Positions 1-7,454 of a stretch of 64,000 nt of DNA are shown piece after piece (positions within the stretch are counted from its first letter, which is position 1; the number at the start of each line of letters is the position of its first letter). The notes beneath the pieces are model-generated. The model ran no database searches. It was given only the letters and a program-made list of their open reading frames with translations, and was not told where the DNA came from. The DNA comes from Gp1-AA122 sp036378535 (GTDB lineage Bacteria > Acidobacteriota > Terriglobia > Terriglobales > Acidobacteriaceae). Both the position numbers and the translations under genes were made by a program. The stretch spans positions 186,001-250,000 of the forward strand of contig DASUWH010000072.1 of assembly GCA_036378535.1 (NCBI GenBank), written 5' to 3'.

Positions 1-96
1 TTTATCGGGCCGAAGGCGAGGCGGGAAATCGAAAGAATTTATCGCTCGCATCACGAATTGTTATCCGTGGATTCGGGGGCAATACGTTCTGAGAGC
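1..96. other. Left window edge, no gene assigned
   Basis: About 90 bases at the edge stay open in more than one plus-strand frame; one frame closes with TGA near position 92, just before a hairpin. This could be the 3' end of a gene that starts outside the window, but nothing recognisable is encoded and I make no call. Confidence 0.2.
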
Positions 97-129
97 AAAA
101 AAATCCCCGCCCTGTGCCAGCGGGCGGGG
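97..129 (-). terminator. Rho-independent terminator of the PEP-CTERM gene
   Basis: CCCCGCCC (105-112) and GGGCGGGG (122-129) form a perfect 8-bp GC stem with a 9-nt loop. Read on the minus strand the stem is followed by A and a run of seven T, the classical intrinsic terminator layout. It lies 24 nt past the stop codon of the minus-strand PEP-CTERM gene. Confidence 0.85.
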
Positions 130-152
130 TGTAATTCGTTTAGATTACGAGG

Positions 153-785
153 CTAAGTCTTCGGGAACTTTCGCCGCACCAGGCCGCTGATGGCGAAGAG
201 TCCGGTTCCGAGCATAGCCAGACTGCCAGGCTCCGGCACGGCCGTTACGGTCGTTGTCCCGAACTTTCCGCGAGCAGGATGGCCGACGCCGAACTGTTTC
301 CCGTTGGCGACGTCAAAGCTGAACTGTACGGTTCCGCCATTACCGGTCTGTCCGTTAAAGAACGTGCCTTGCACCTGGCCACTCAAGGTGTACGTCCACG
401 CGCCTTTACCGGCATTGCCGGACTGGTTAAAGGTTCCAACCCAGGTAACTGGGCCGGAAAACGTGCCGGTAAAAAGAGTACCGGTGGGCAAACCGCCCGT
501 TCCATTGCTGGCGATTATGAATGTACCGCCCGCCGCGAATGTGCCCGCCACGCCGAGGTTCCCGCTGGACAGGCCAGCCGTCGTGAACTTTACTGACCCT
601 AAACTGCCGGTAAGATTGAAACCCAGTCCAGAAAAGCTAGTCAGCGTCGAACCCTTGAGCGTAACCGTTGAACCATTAGTGGTGAGAGTGCCGCCCATGT
701 TGCCAAACACTATGGGCGAACTATTTGCCCACGTGAGCACAGGCAGGGACATGACGAGCAGCACAAGAACAAATGATCTGCGCAT
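153..785 (-). CDS. PEP-CTERM sorting domain protein
   Basis: A secreted 210-residue protein probably handled by the exosortase system, in which the PEP-CTERM tail is recognised and cleaved at the membrane. An N-terminal signal peptide (about residues 1-20, basic MRRS then a hydrophobic core) is followed by a Gly/Thr/Ser-rich beta-type body. The C-terminal cassette has the VPEP motif (183-186), a hydrophobic helix (about 188-202) and a terminal Arg/Lys cluster. The body matches no enzyme family I recognise; such proteins are usually surface or matrix components. AGGAG lies 7 nt before the ATG. The gene is monocistronic, with its own terminator. No exosortase is in the window, so its processing enzyme is encoded elsewhere (inference). 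Confidence 0.85.
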   Translation of the reverse strand: MRRSFVLVLLVMSLPVLTWANSSPIVFGNMGGTLTTNGSTVTLKGSTLTSFSGLGFNLTGSLGSVKFTTAGLSSGNLGVAGTFAAGGTFIIASNGTGGLPTGTLFTGTFSGPVTWVGTFNQSGNAGKGAWTYTLSGQVQGTFFNGQTGNGGTVQFSFDVANGKQFGVGHPARGKFGTTTVTAVPEPGSLAMLGTGLFAISGLVRRKFPKT

Positions 786-815
786 ACCACACTCCTGGGA
801 AAAGTAGAGACTCTC

Positions 816-844
816 ATTCTGCTCACAAAACTGTGGACGCGCAA
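816..844 (-). promoter_or_regulatory. Candidate sigma70 promoter of the PEP-CTERM gene
   Basis: On the minus strand TTGCGC (844-839) and CAGAAT (821-816) are separated by 17 bp, about 30 nt upstream of the start codon. Both boxes deviate from consensus, so this is a position-supported guess. Confidence 0.35.
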
Positions 845-897
845 TAGCACACTAGGGCAGGAATATATTTAGTCACGAATGATCCCCAAAGTGGAAT

Positions 898-2571
898 CTA
901 ACGTGCCCGAGTGATGGCGCCTGCCGATGCCGAGGAAACGAGCGCCGCGTATTTGGAGAAGACGCCGTTTTCATAGCGTCCTTTGGGTGGACGCCAGCCG
1001 GCGGAACGCTGTTTCAGTTCCGCGGCATCAATCTGCAACTCCAGCAATCTGCGCTTGACATCGATCTGAATCACGTCGCCTTCACGCACCGCTGCTATGG
1101 GCCCGCCCAGCGCCGCCTCGGGGGCGACATGTCCAATCATGAGCCCGCGGGTAGCGCCGCTGAATCGGCCGTCGGTCAGCAGCGCAACCGATTCTCCTAA
1201 GCCTTCACCCACAATCGCGGCGGTAACACCGAGCATTTCGCGCATGCCCGGTCCGCCCTTAGGCCCTTCATTGCGGATGACGACTACATCTCCGGCTTTG
1301 ATTTGCTTGCTGGTAACGGCCATCATCGCATCTTCTTCCGATTCGAAGACCCGGGCAGGTCCGCGATGTTCGAGCCGTTCGTGTCCGCTGATCTTGGCTA
1401 CGCAACCTTCGGGAGCGATATTGCCGTGAAGGATCACCAGCCCACCGGTCTTCTTCAGCGGACGATCCAGAGGCAGAATAACTTTCTGTCCTGAGGTTTC
1501 CTGCGCGCGCTTTGCTTCCTCGGCGAACTTATTTCCGGTAATGGTCAGTGCGGATCCATCTACAAAGTTGCCGTCAAGCAGTCTCTTGGCAATGACGGGG
1601 ATCCCACCCGCCTTGTCTACATCGGCGGCCACGAAGCGTCCTGCGGGCTTGAGATCCGCCAAAAGCGGGGTGCGCTCACTTACCGTCTGGAAGTCATCGA
1701 TGGCCAAGGGTACGCCTGCTTCTTGAGCGATAGCCAGAAGATGCAGGACTGCGTTGGTTGATCCGCCAGTGCAAGCCACGCCGGCGATGGCGTTCTCGAA
1801 TGCCGGTCGCGTCAGAATGTCTTTCGGGCGAATCCCCTTTTTCAGGGCGTTGAGAATGACTTCGCCGCAGCGAAACGCCAACTTGTCTTTGCGCTCGTCC
1901 ATTGCAGGAACACCGTTGAATCCCATCGGAGAAAGTCCAATCAATTCCATCACGGTGGACATGGTGTTAGCGGTGTACTGGCCACCGCAGGCGCCGGCAC
2001 CGGGACAAGCCACGTTTTCGAGTTCCCGAAGATCCTGATCGCTCATCTTGCCTGCGGCATTGGCACCCACAGCTTCAAAGACGTCCTGAATGGTGACGTC
2101 TTTTCCGCGATAACTCCCCGCTGCAATAGTGCCGCCATAGAGCACTAAACCAGGGATATTCAGGCGTGCCAGTGCCATGGCTGCCGCCGGGATGGTCTTG
2201 TCGCACCCGACGACGCAGACCACGGCGTCAAACATCTGTCCTCGGCAAACCAGTTCAATGGAGTCGGCAATGATTTCGCGGCTGACGAGCGAGGCCCGCA
2301 TCCCCTCGGTGCCCATGGTCTCGCCGTCGCTGATGGCGATGGTATTGAACTCCATCGGGGTGGCGCCTGCGGCGCGAATGCCTTCCTTCACCTTGGCGGA
2401 CAATCGCCGCAGGTGAAAATTGCAAGGCATGGTTTCGATCCAGGTATTGGCAACTCCGATCAGGGGTTTGCGCAGATCTTCATCAGAGAAGCCGATGGCC
2501 TTGAACATGGCCCGTGCCGGGGCGCGGTCCCGACCATCTGTAATTCCATGACTGCGATGTTTGAGATCCAT
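898..2571 (-). CDS. ilvD: Dihydroxy-acid dehydratase
   Basis: IlvD removes water from 2,3-dihydroxy-isovalerate and 2,3-dihydroxy-3-methylvalerate, the common penultimate step of valine and isoleucine synthesis. The ATG at 2571 gives 557 residues, the family length; a TTG six codons upstream is the alternative. Counted from that TTG, the iron-sulfur cysteines are C56 (MPCNFHL), C129 (VVGCDKT, with the following Lys131) and C201. The third motif reads CPGAGACGG rather than CPTCGSCSG of the E. coli enzyme, which points to the oxygen-stable [2Fe-2S] class (established family knowledge). TDGRFSGATRG near the C-terminus carries the active-site serine. It is last in the ilv operon, 132 nt after ilvH. 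No clear Shine-Dalgarno sequence precedes the ATG. Confidence 0.96.
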   Translation of the reverse strand: MDLKHRSHGITDGRDRAPARAMFKAIGFSDEDLRKPLIGVANTWIETMPCNFHLRRLSAKVKEGIRAAGATPMEFNTIAISDGETMGTEGMRASLVSREIIADSIELVCRGQMFDAVVCVVGCDKTIPAAAMALARLNIPGLVLYGGTIAAGSYRGKDVTIQDVFEAVGANAAGKMSDQDLRELENVACPGAGACGGQYTANTMSTVMELIGLSPMGFNGVPAMDERKDKLAFRCGEVILNALKKGIRPKDILTRPAFENAIAGVACTGGSTNAVLHLLAIAQEAGVPLAIDDFQTVSERTPLLADLKPAGRFVAADVDKAGGIPVIAKRLLDGNFVDGSALTITGNKFAEEAKRAQETSGQKVILPLDRPLKKTGGLVILHGNIAPEGCVAKISGHERLEHRGPARVFESEEDAMMAVTSKQIKAGDVVVIRNEGPKGGPGMREMLGVTAAIVGEGLGESVALLTDGRFSGATRGLMIGHVAPEAALGGPIAAVREGDVIQIDVKRRLLELQIDAAELKQRSAGWRPPKGRYENGVFSKYAALVSSASAGAITRAR

Positions 2572-2596
2572 AGAAAGGAAGCTTATCAAAACGAAG

Positions 2597-2614
2597 GACG
2601 CGGCCAGCCGCGTC
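2597..2614 (-). promoter_or_regulatory. Perfect hairpin between ilvH and ilvD
   Basis: GACGCGGC and GCCGCGTC form a perfect 8-bp stem with a 2-nt loop, 25 nt before the ilvD ATG on the minus strand. It is followed by CTTCGTTTTG, a short T tract a few bases after the stem. It could be a partial terminator or processing signal that sets ilvD expression below that of the upstream genes. This role is inference. Confidence 0.45.
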
Positions 2615-2703
2615 TCGTATGGTTATGGGCGTCGCCGCCCGCATCGGGTAGAGCATTGGCAGCGCTCTAAGCGGGCCGCTGTTGCTGCGCAGAAAGATAC
2701 CAG

Positions 2704-3015
2704 TTACGCGGTAGCCGCCTCGGCCGCCGCCGTGGCCGAAGTAGGAGGATGCGGAGTCCAGGCAGGCTCGTAAGTCATCGCATCCTTCAGAGGCGCGCCA
2801 GCGCGCACGTCAATAACGTCCACCACCGCATGCCAATCGCGGCAAAGCTGCCCGATCTGCTTGGGATTCACGTCCAGCAACAGCGTGAGCTTGTGCGTAT
2901 GCTCTACCGGTTCCGCCTGCACGTAGGGCATATCAATACCCCGTCTCGAGACCGCATTGAGAATGCGCATCAAGGTACCCTGCGTGTTGCGATAGCGAAT
3001 GTGAAAAACGTGCAT
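2704..3015 (-). CDS. ilvH: Acetolactate synthase small (regulatory) subunit, ACT domain
   Basis: This 103-residue protein is the regulatory partner of acetolactate synthase. It is one ACT domain: residues 1-35 hold the beta-alpha-beta start with N10-T-Q-G-T, the loop that binds the feedback amino acid in ACT domains, and residues 40-72 complete the fold. The rest is an Ala/Pro/Thr-rich tail. It is shorter than the ~160-residue IlvH/IlvN subunits and closer to the IlvM type, lacking the second C-terminal domain. It starts 14 nt after the ilvB stop with GGGAGA before the ATG. The assignment as ilvB partner rests on fold plus operon position; the ilvH/ilvM/ilvN symbol choice is loose. Confidence 0.85.
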   Translation of the reverse strand: MHVFHIRYRNTQGTLMRILNAVSRRGIDMPYVQAEPVEHTHKLTLLLDVNPKQIGQLCRDWHAVVDVIDVRAGAPLKDAMTYEPAWTPHPPTSATAAAEAATA

Positions 3016-3029
3016 GGCGATTCTCCCTG

Positions 3030-4721
3030 CTACTCTTCAAATAACATTTCCGATAAAGCTGCGCCCGAAGGCACCATGGGATAAACATTGGCTTCCGGCG
3101 GACATTCAAAAGTCAGTAACTCCGGCTTGTCACTCCGCAGGAAATGCTCAAGTGTGTCCTTGACCTCGGCGGTGATGTCTTCGCCAGTCATTGTTTCTGC
3201 CCTCAACCGCCGGCCATTGATGCCATAGGCATAGGCGATGGCGACGAAATTCGGGTTGTCGCTCATGTCGGTCTCCGCATAATTGCGGTCATAGAAGAGC
3301 TGCTGCCATTGGCGGACCATGCCGAGATATTTGTTGTCAACGACAACGATTTTGATCGGCAGGCCGAGCCGGTGGATGGTCGCCAGTTCCTGGATGTTCA
3401 TCTGGAAGCCGCCATCGCCGGAGACGCATACAACCGTCTTGTCGGGATTCGCGAGTTGCACGCCGATCGCTGCGGGCAGAGCGAATCCCATCGCTCCCAA
3501 GCCGCCTGAGGTGATAAATCCACGTGGCGACGCGGAGCGGTAACGCTGCGCCGCCCACATCTGGTGCTGGCCTACGTCGGCGAGAATGATGCTGTCCCCG
3601 GGCAAACGAGCAAACAGCTCGTCCAGGAAGCGGATGGTCGGCTGCGCCAGCCCTTTCGTGTCCAACTCCGCGCGCTCCGGCCCGCATGCCACCGCACGCC
3701 AGTTCGCCCAATTGGGCAGCGGCGTTTGCTGGAGTTCGCGGAGGCAAATGGGAATGGTTTCAGCCAGATCGCCGATTACCGGTAAATTGCAGGGGCGGAC
3801 GCGATCCAGTTGGGCAGGATCGACTTCAAAATGCACGATGTGAGCGTGCGGCGCGAAGCGCGTGGGCTCGCCCGTGACGCGATCATCCAAGCGGGCTCCA
3901 AAAACCAGGAGCAGATCGGTCTCCTGCAGCGCCATGTTCGCCGCCCTGGTGCCGTGCATGCCCACCATGCCCAGGTAATACGGTTTCTCCGGCATCACCG
4001 CTCCCAGCCCATGAACGGTAGCGAAGGTGGGCACGTTCAGGCAGTCGAGCAGGCAGCGCAGGTCGGCGACCGCGCCTGAAAGCTTGGCCCCGGCTCCGAC
4101 CAGTGCCACCGGCTTTTTTGCGTTTCTCAGCAGCGCAATCAGGGTTTTGCAGAAGGTCGAATCCGTGGCTACGTCGGCCGGCTTGGGATGGGGATGAAAC
4201 TCGACCGGTCCGCTGAATTTCGTAGAAGCCTTCAGCAGGTCGACAGGGATATCGATCATGACCGGCCCCGGACGGCCGCTGCGCGCCCAATAAAATCCCT
4301 GCGCGATGACTTCGGGAATTTCGTCAATAGTGCGCACCAGGCGGCTCCACTTCGTGAGCGGCATGGTCATCCCGAACACATCGGTTTCCTGAAAGGCATC
4401 GCTGCCGATAAGAGGGGAGCGTACCTGTCCGGTGATGCACACCAGGGGAACCGAATCCATCTTGGCGTCCGCGATCCCGGTCACCAGGTTGGTTGCGCCC
4501 GGTCCGCTGGTGGCGATGGCAACGCCGACTTTTCCCGTCGAGCGGGCGTACCCTTCGGCAGCGAATACAGCACCCTGTTCGTGGCGGGTGAGAATGTGAG
4601 TTACACCGCTGCCTTCCAGCGCGTCATATAACGGCATGATCGCGCCGCCCGGGTAGCCGAAGACCAGGTCCACGCCTTCTGCGCGCAAACAGCGCAGAAC
4701 GATTTCTGCTCCTTTAAGCAT
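3030..4721 (-). CDS. ilvB: Acetolactate synthase large (catalytic) subunit
   Basis: A ThDP- and FAD-dependent enzyme that condenses two pyruvates, or pyruvate and 2-oxobutyrate, in the first common step of branched-chain amino acid synthesis. The 563 residues show the three-domain layout: an N-terminal PYR domain with the catalytic Glu48 (TRHEQGA), a central FAD-binding domain (about 190-350), and a C-terminal PP domain with the ThDP motif GDGGF at 435-439 and Asn463. The VRQWQQLF stretch near 469-476 is typical of biosynthetic AHAS rather than catabolic ALS. The ATG overlaps the last 8 nt of ilvC, so the two are probably translationally coupled. Related ThDP enzymes are less likely given the ilv operon. 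Confidence 0.95.
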   Translation of the reverse strand: MLKGAEIVLRCLRAEGVDLVFGYPGGAIMPLYDALEGSGVTHILTRHEQGAVFAAEGYARSTGKVGVAIATSGPGATNLVTGIADAKMDSVPLVCITGQVRSPLIGSDAFQETDVFGMTMPLTKWSRLVRTIDEIPEVIAQGFYWARSGRPGPVMIDIPVDLLKASTKFSGPVEFHPHPKPADVATDSTFCKTLIALLRNAKKPVALVGAGAKLSGAVADLRCLLDCLNVPTFATVHGLGAVMPEKPYYLGMVGMHGTRAANMALQETDLLLVFGARLDDRVTGEPTRFAPHAHIVHFEVDPAQLDRVRPCNLPVIGDLAETIPICLRELQQTPLPNWANWRAVACGPERAELDTKGLAQPTIRFLDELFARLPGDSIILADVGQHQMWAAQRYRSASPRGFITSGGLGAMGFALPAAIGVQLANPDKTVVCVSGDGGFQMNIQELATIHRLGLPIKIVVVDNKYLGMVRQWQQLFYDRNYAETDMSDNPNFVAIAYAYGINGRRLRAETMTGEDITAEVKDTLEHFLRSDKPELLTFECPPEANVYPMVPSGAALSEMLFEE

Positions 4722-5763
4722 TGACGACCTTGGCTTCCTTGGTGGGTTGTGTGCCCGATTTCTTCGTCTCCCTCGGCAGCCACGACATCATCGCGCGCAG
4801 ACGCGCCCCGACTTCTTCGATCTGGTGCTTACGCTCCTTGTCGCGCAGAGCGGCAAAATTCTTTCCGCCTTTACGGTTCTCCTCGATCCACTCGCGGGCA
4901 AATGTGCCGTCCTGCACGCGCGCCAGAATCTCTTTCATCGCCTTGCGGGTCTCGTCGCCCACAACCTTTTCTCCGCGCGTCAAATCGCCGTATTCGGCGG
5001 TATTGGAAATTGAATGGCGCATGCGCGCCAGACCGCCTTCATAAATCAGGTCGACGATCAGCTTCATTTCGTGCAGGCACTCGAAATAAGCGATTTCGGG
5101 CTGGTAGCCCGCCTCGACCAGAGTTTCGAATCCTTTCTTGATCAGGGACGTCAACCCGCCGCACAGAACCGATTGCTCGCCGAACAGGTCAGTCTCGGTC
5201 TCTTCCTTGAAGGTGGTCTCGAGCACACCGGCGCGGGTCGCGCCAATTCCATAGGCGTAGCAGAGTGCATTCTCGTGAGCGCGGCCGGTTGCATTCTGCG
5301 CGATGGCCAGCAGCGAAGGCACGCCTTTGCCCTCGGTATAGACGCGGCGCACCAGATGGCCGGGGCCCTTGGGAGCGATCATCACGACGTCGACGTCGTC
5401 GGGTGGAACAATGGTCTTGAAATGAATGCTGAATCCGTGGGAGAAGCCTAGAGTCTTGCCGGGATGAAGGAAGGGCTTGACCGCGGCGTCATAGAGCTCG
5501 CCCTGGGTCTCGTCGGGAGTAAGGATGTGGATCCAATCCGCGCGCTTGGCCGCCTCCTCCGGGGAGACCACCACCATGCCATCGGCGCGCGCCTGCTGGG
5601 CCGAGGTGCGCTCCGGATCAAGGCCGACAATGACCTTGTATCCGCTGTCGCGCAGGTTCTGAGCCTGGGCGTGGCCCTGGCTGCCGTAGCCCAGGATGGC
5701 GATAGTTTTGCCCTTCAGGGCGCTGGTGTTGGCGTCGTGTTCGTAAAAGACTTTAGCGGGCAC
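4714..5763 (-). CDS. ilvC: Ketol-acid reductoisomerase
   Basis: IlvC isomerises and reduces acetolactate or acetohydroxybutyrate with NAD(P)H and Mg2+. The 349 residues are those of the short class I enzyme. The Rossmann motif GYGSQGHA is at 25-32. The metal/acid residues lie in ETETDLFGEQ (Asp192, Glu196) and in the helix around 228-243 (YFECLHEMKLIVD). The start is GTG (5763) with AAGGAGA 7 nt upstream. It is the first gene of the operon, which is an unusual order since ilvB often leads. A sigma70 promoter with a palindrome at about +4 to +17 precedes it, so a repressor bound there could control the whole pathway. The C-terminal tail after about residue 330 is Lys/Thr-rich and extends past the usual end. 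Confidence 0.96.
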   Translation of the reverse strand: MPAKVFYEHDANTSALKGKTIAILGYGSQGHAQAQNLRDSGYKVIVGLDPERTSAQQARADGMVVVSPEEAAKRADWIHILTPDETQGELYDAAVKPFLHPGKTLGFSHGFSIHFKTIVPPDDVDVVMIAPKGPGHLVRRVYTEGKGVPSLLAIAQNATGRAHENALCYAYGIGATRAGVLETTFKEETETDLFGEQSVLCGGLTSLIKKGFETLVEAGYQPEIAYFECLHEMKLIVDLIYEGGLARMRHSISNTAEYGDLTRGEKVVGDETRKAMKEILARVQDGTFAREWIEENRKGGKNFAALRDKERKHQIEEVGARLRAMMSWLPRETKKSGTQPTKEAKVVNA

Positions 5764-5794
5764 AGAAAGATCTCCTTCAGCTGTCCGGATCAGA

Positions 5795-5808
5795 ACCGAC
5801 CGGTCGGT
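5795..5808. promoter_or_regulatory. Palindromic operator, probable TetR-family site
   Basis: ACCGACCGGTCGGT is a perfect 14-bp palindrome, followed by another CGGT half-unit (5809-5812). It sits in the divergent space between ilvC and a tetR-type gene, about 10 nt downstream of the ilvC -10 box. A bound dimer there would block transcription of the ilv operon. A palindrome of this size in a shared intergenic region is typical of TetR regulators; binding itself is inference. Confidence 0.7.
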
Positions 5809-5818
5809 CGGTCTAGAA

Positions 5819-5847
5819 ATGCTATGCCCCGGCTCTCAGCTTGTCAA
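5819..5847 (-). promoter_or_regulatory. Sigma70 promoter of the ilv operon
   Basis: On the minus strand a perfect -35 box TTGACA (5847-5842) and -10 box TAGCAT (5824-5819) are separated by exactly 17 bp. The start of transcription should fall near 5812, placing the palindrome at about +4 to +17 and leaving a leader of about 50 nt before the ilvC GTG. That leader is too short for a leader-peptide attenuator, so I expect control at initiation. Confidence 0.75.
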
Positions 5848-5981
5848 TACTAAAGCGCGCGGCCGAACTCTGCCCAGTAATTGTCATCCCCTGGAAGGAC
5901 GGAGCCGAACGTCCCCCAGCGAAGCGCGAAGGCTTGTGTTTTCCAGTCCGCAATTTGGCTTTCGCCGAGCACCTATTTACC

Positions 5982-6578
5982 ATGTCTCCCTGCATGCCTC
6001 GCGAAGCCACGGTCAGTCCGCGCCAGGAGATTCTGCGCGCCTCGGCGCGCCTGTTCCGGGAGCGCGGATATGACGCCACCTCGATGAACGACATCTCTGC
6101 CGCCCTGAAACTCAGCAAAGGCGGCCTTTATCACCATTTTCGCAGCAAGGACGAAATCCTTTTCCACATCATGAATCACGCGATGGAGATCACCGAGCAG
6201 CGGGTGCTCGCCCCCATCCGCGAGATTGCCGATCCGGAGGAGCGGCTGCGAGCCCTGATTCGCCTGCACATTCAATTGGTGGTGCGCGCTCGCGACCGGG
6301 AAATCACTGTGATTTTGCATGAGAACCATCCTCTGCCGGCGACACTCCGCAAGCGCGTCAACGCTCAAAAAAAGGATTACATCCATTTCGTGGAGCGGCT
6401 GATAGCCGAGGTGCAGCGCGTGCGCAAGACTACTGCGGTCGCTCCCCGGGCCGCCGCTTTCGCCTTGCTGGGAATGATCAATTGGATCTATCAGTGGTAT
6501 AGGCCGGAGGGTGCGCTGCAGGAAGAGGACCTGGTCCGTCAGTACACGGAAATCTTTTTTGCCGGAGCGTTCGCTTGA
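5982..6578 (+). CDS. TetR/AcrR-family transcriptional regulator
   Basis: A 199-residue one-component repressor. The N-terminal helix-turn-helix is clear: SPRQEILRASARLFRERGYD, then SMNDISAALKLSKGGLYHHF, the TetR recognition-helix signature, at about residues 12-51. The rest is the helical ligand-binding and dimerisation domain. I start at the ATG at 5982; an ATG at 5994 is also possible, and the upstream TTG would overlap the ilv -35 box. It is divergent from ilvC, with one palindrome between them, so it probably represses the ilv operon and perhaps itself. Its effector is unknown. The next gene starts inside its stop codon. Confidence 0.85.
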   Translation: MSPCMPREATVSPRQEILRASARLFRERGYDATSMNDISAALKLSKGGLYHHFRSKDEILFHIMNHAMEITEQRVLAPIREIADPEERLRALIRLHIQLVVRARDREITVILHENHPLPATLRKRVNAQKKDYIHFVERLIAEVQRVRKTTAVAPRAAAFALLGMINWIYQWYRPEGALQEEDLVRQYTEIFFAGAFA

Positions 6579-6895
6579 AGCACTTTTACAAGATTTCTGA
6601 ACTGGAAGTGCGGCGCCGTGAAACCGGCAAATCGTATCTGGAGTTTCTTCGAGTTCCGGCGATGAGCGCCGGAATCTACGCCTTGCCGGCAGGAGGCAGC
6701 GACCCGCAAAAGCCACATCAGCAGGACGAGATCTACTATGTGATCCGAGGCCGCGCACGCATGCGCCACGGGGCGCAAGATCAGCCGGTGGCTGCGGGCA
6801 GCGTGATCTTCGTTGAGGCCGGTGTCGAGCACCAATTCCACGACATCGAAGAAGAGCTTGAAATTCTGGTAATGTTCGCACCGGCGGAAACGTGA
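6575..6895 (+). CDS. Cupin-domain protein coupled to the TetR gene
   Basis: A 106-residue single-domain cupin. Motif 1 is approximated by GGSDPQKPHQQDEIYYVIRG (His and Glu metal-ligand positions) and motif 2 by AGSVIFVEAGVEHQFHD (His). The first HxH is reduced to a single His, so metal binding could be incomplete. It starts with TTG in TTGA, overlapping the TGA of the TetR gene by 4 nt, which implies translational coupling. Small cupins next to regulators often sense or modify the same ligand; whether this one does is inference. Confidence 0.75.
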   Translation: MKHFYKISELEVRRRETGKSYLEFLRVPAMSAGIYALPAGGSDPQKPHQQDEIYYVIRGRARMRHGAQDQPVAAGSVIFVEAGVEHQFHDIEEELEILVMFAPAET

Positions 6896-6951
6896 AGCTG
6901 TCTCGAAGCTAAGTCATCCCAAAATCAGGCGTCGATTGCAAAGCTGCCGCG

Positions 6952-7446
6952 ATGAGTGTTTCCATCCGAGCAATGACCGAGAAGGACTGGCCGCGGGTGC
7001 GCGAGATCTATCTCGAAGGCATAGCGACAGCCAATGCTACGTTCGAAACCGGGGCCCCGGAATGGCAGCAGTGGGACGTGCGGCATGTTTCCAGTTGCCG
7101 GCTGGCGGCCGTTCTCGATCATCAGACTTGCGGATGGGCGGCGCTGAGCGCGGTTTCCGCTCGCCGCGTTTATAGCGGAGTCGCCGAAGTGTCGGTGTAT
7201 GTTGCCGCGGCCGCACGCGGGCGCGGTGTCGGCAAAGCTCTGCTGACCGCGTTGATTCACGAATCGGAACAACACGGATTTTGGACGCTTCAGGCGGGAA
7301 TATTCCCTGAGAACGTGGAGAGCATCGCACTGCATCAGCGATTGGGGTTCCGCCAGGTCGGCATTCGCGAGCGGCTGGGCAAGCTCGGAGAACGCTGGCG
7401 GGACGTAGTTTTAATGGAGCGGCGCAGCCAGATAGTCGGCGTATAG
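6952..7446 (+). CDS. GNAT N-acetyltransferase, phosphinothricin/methionine-sulfone type
   Basis: A 164-residue acetyl-CoA-dependent N-acetyltransferase. The N-terminus (IRAMTEKDWPRVREIYLEGI, then an ATFET-like stretch) follows the Pat/Bar/MnaT pattern. Motif A for acetyl-CoA is VYVAAAARGRGVGKALL, with RGRGVG at 89-94. The C-terminal part (ENVESIALHQRLGFRQVGI) is the usual beta-bulge region of this subfamily. Relatives acetylate methionine sulfone, methionine sulfoximine or phosphinothricin; the natural substrate here is unknown. It begins 56 nt after the cupin gene and may be cotranscribed with it. It is convergent with the FNR gene, only 8 nt away. Confidence 0.85.
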   Translation: MSVSIRAMTEKDWPRVREIYLEGIATANATFETGAPEWQQWDVRHVSSCRLAAVLDHQTCGWAALSAVSARRVYSGVAEVSVYVAAAARGRGVGKALLTALIHESEQHGFWTLQAGIFPENVESIALHQRLGFRQVGIRERLGKLGERWRDVVLMERRSQIVGV

Positions 7447-7454
7447 CGCGAAAT

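Noticed and set aside
190..807. A 205-residue plus-strand ORF opposite the PEP-CTERM gene
   Set aside because: Its amino acid pattern is the antisense of a Gly/Thr-rich gene; the minus-strand gene has a signal peptide, PEP motif, Shine-Dalgarno sequence and terminator.
2618..2680. GGGTAGAGCATTGG looks like the D-arm of a tRNA
   Set aside because: No acceptor stem, T-arm or CCA fits around it, and it lies within the ilvH-ilvD gap.
5973..6881. A 302-residue minus-strand ORF
   Set aside because: It is the antisense shadow of the TetR and cupin genes and has no recognisable domain.
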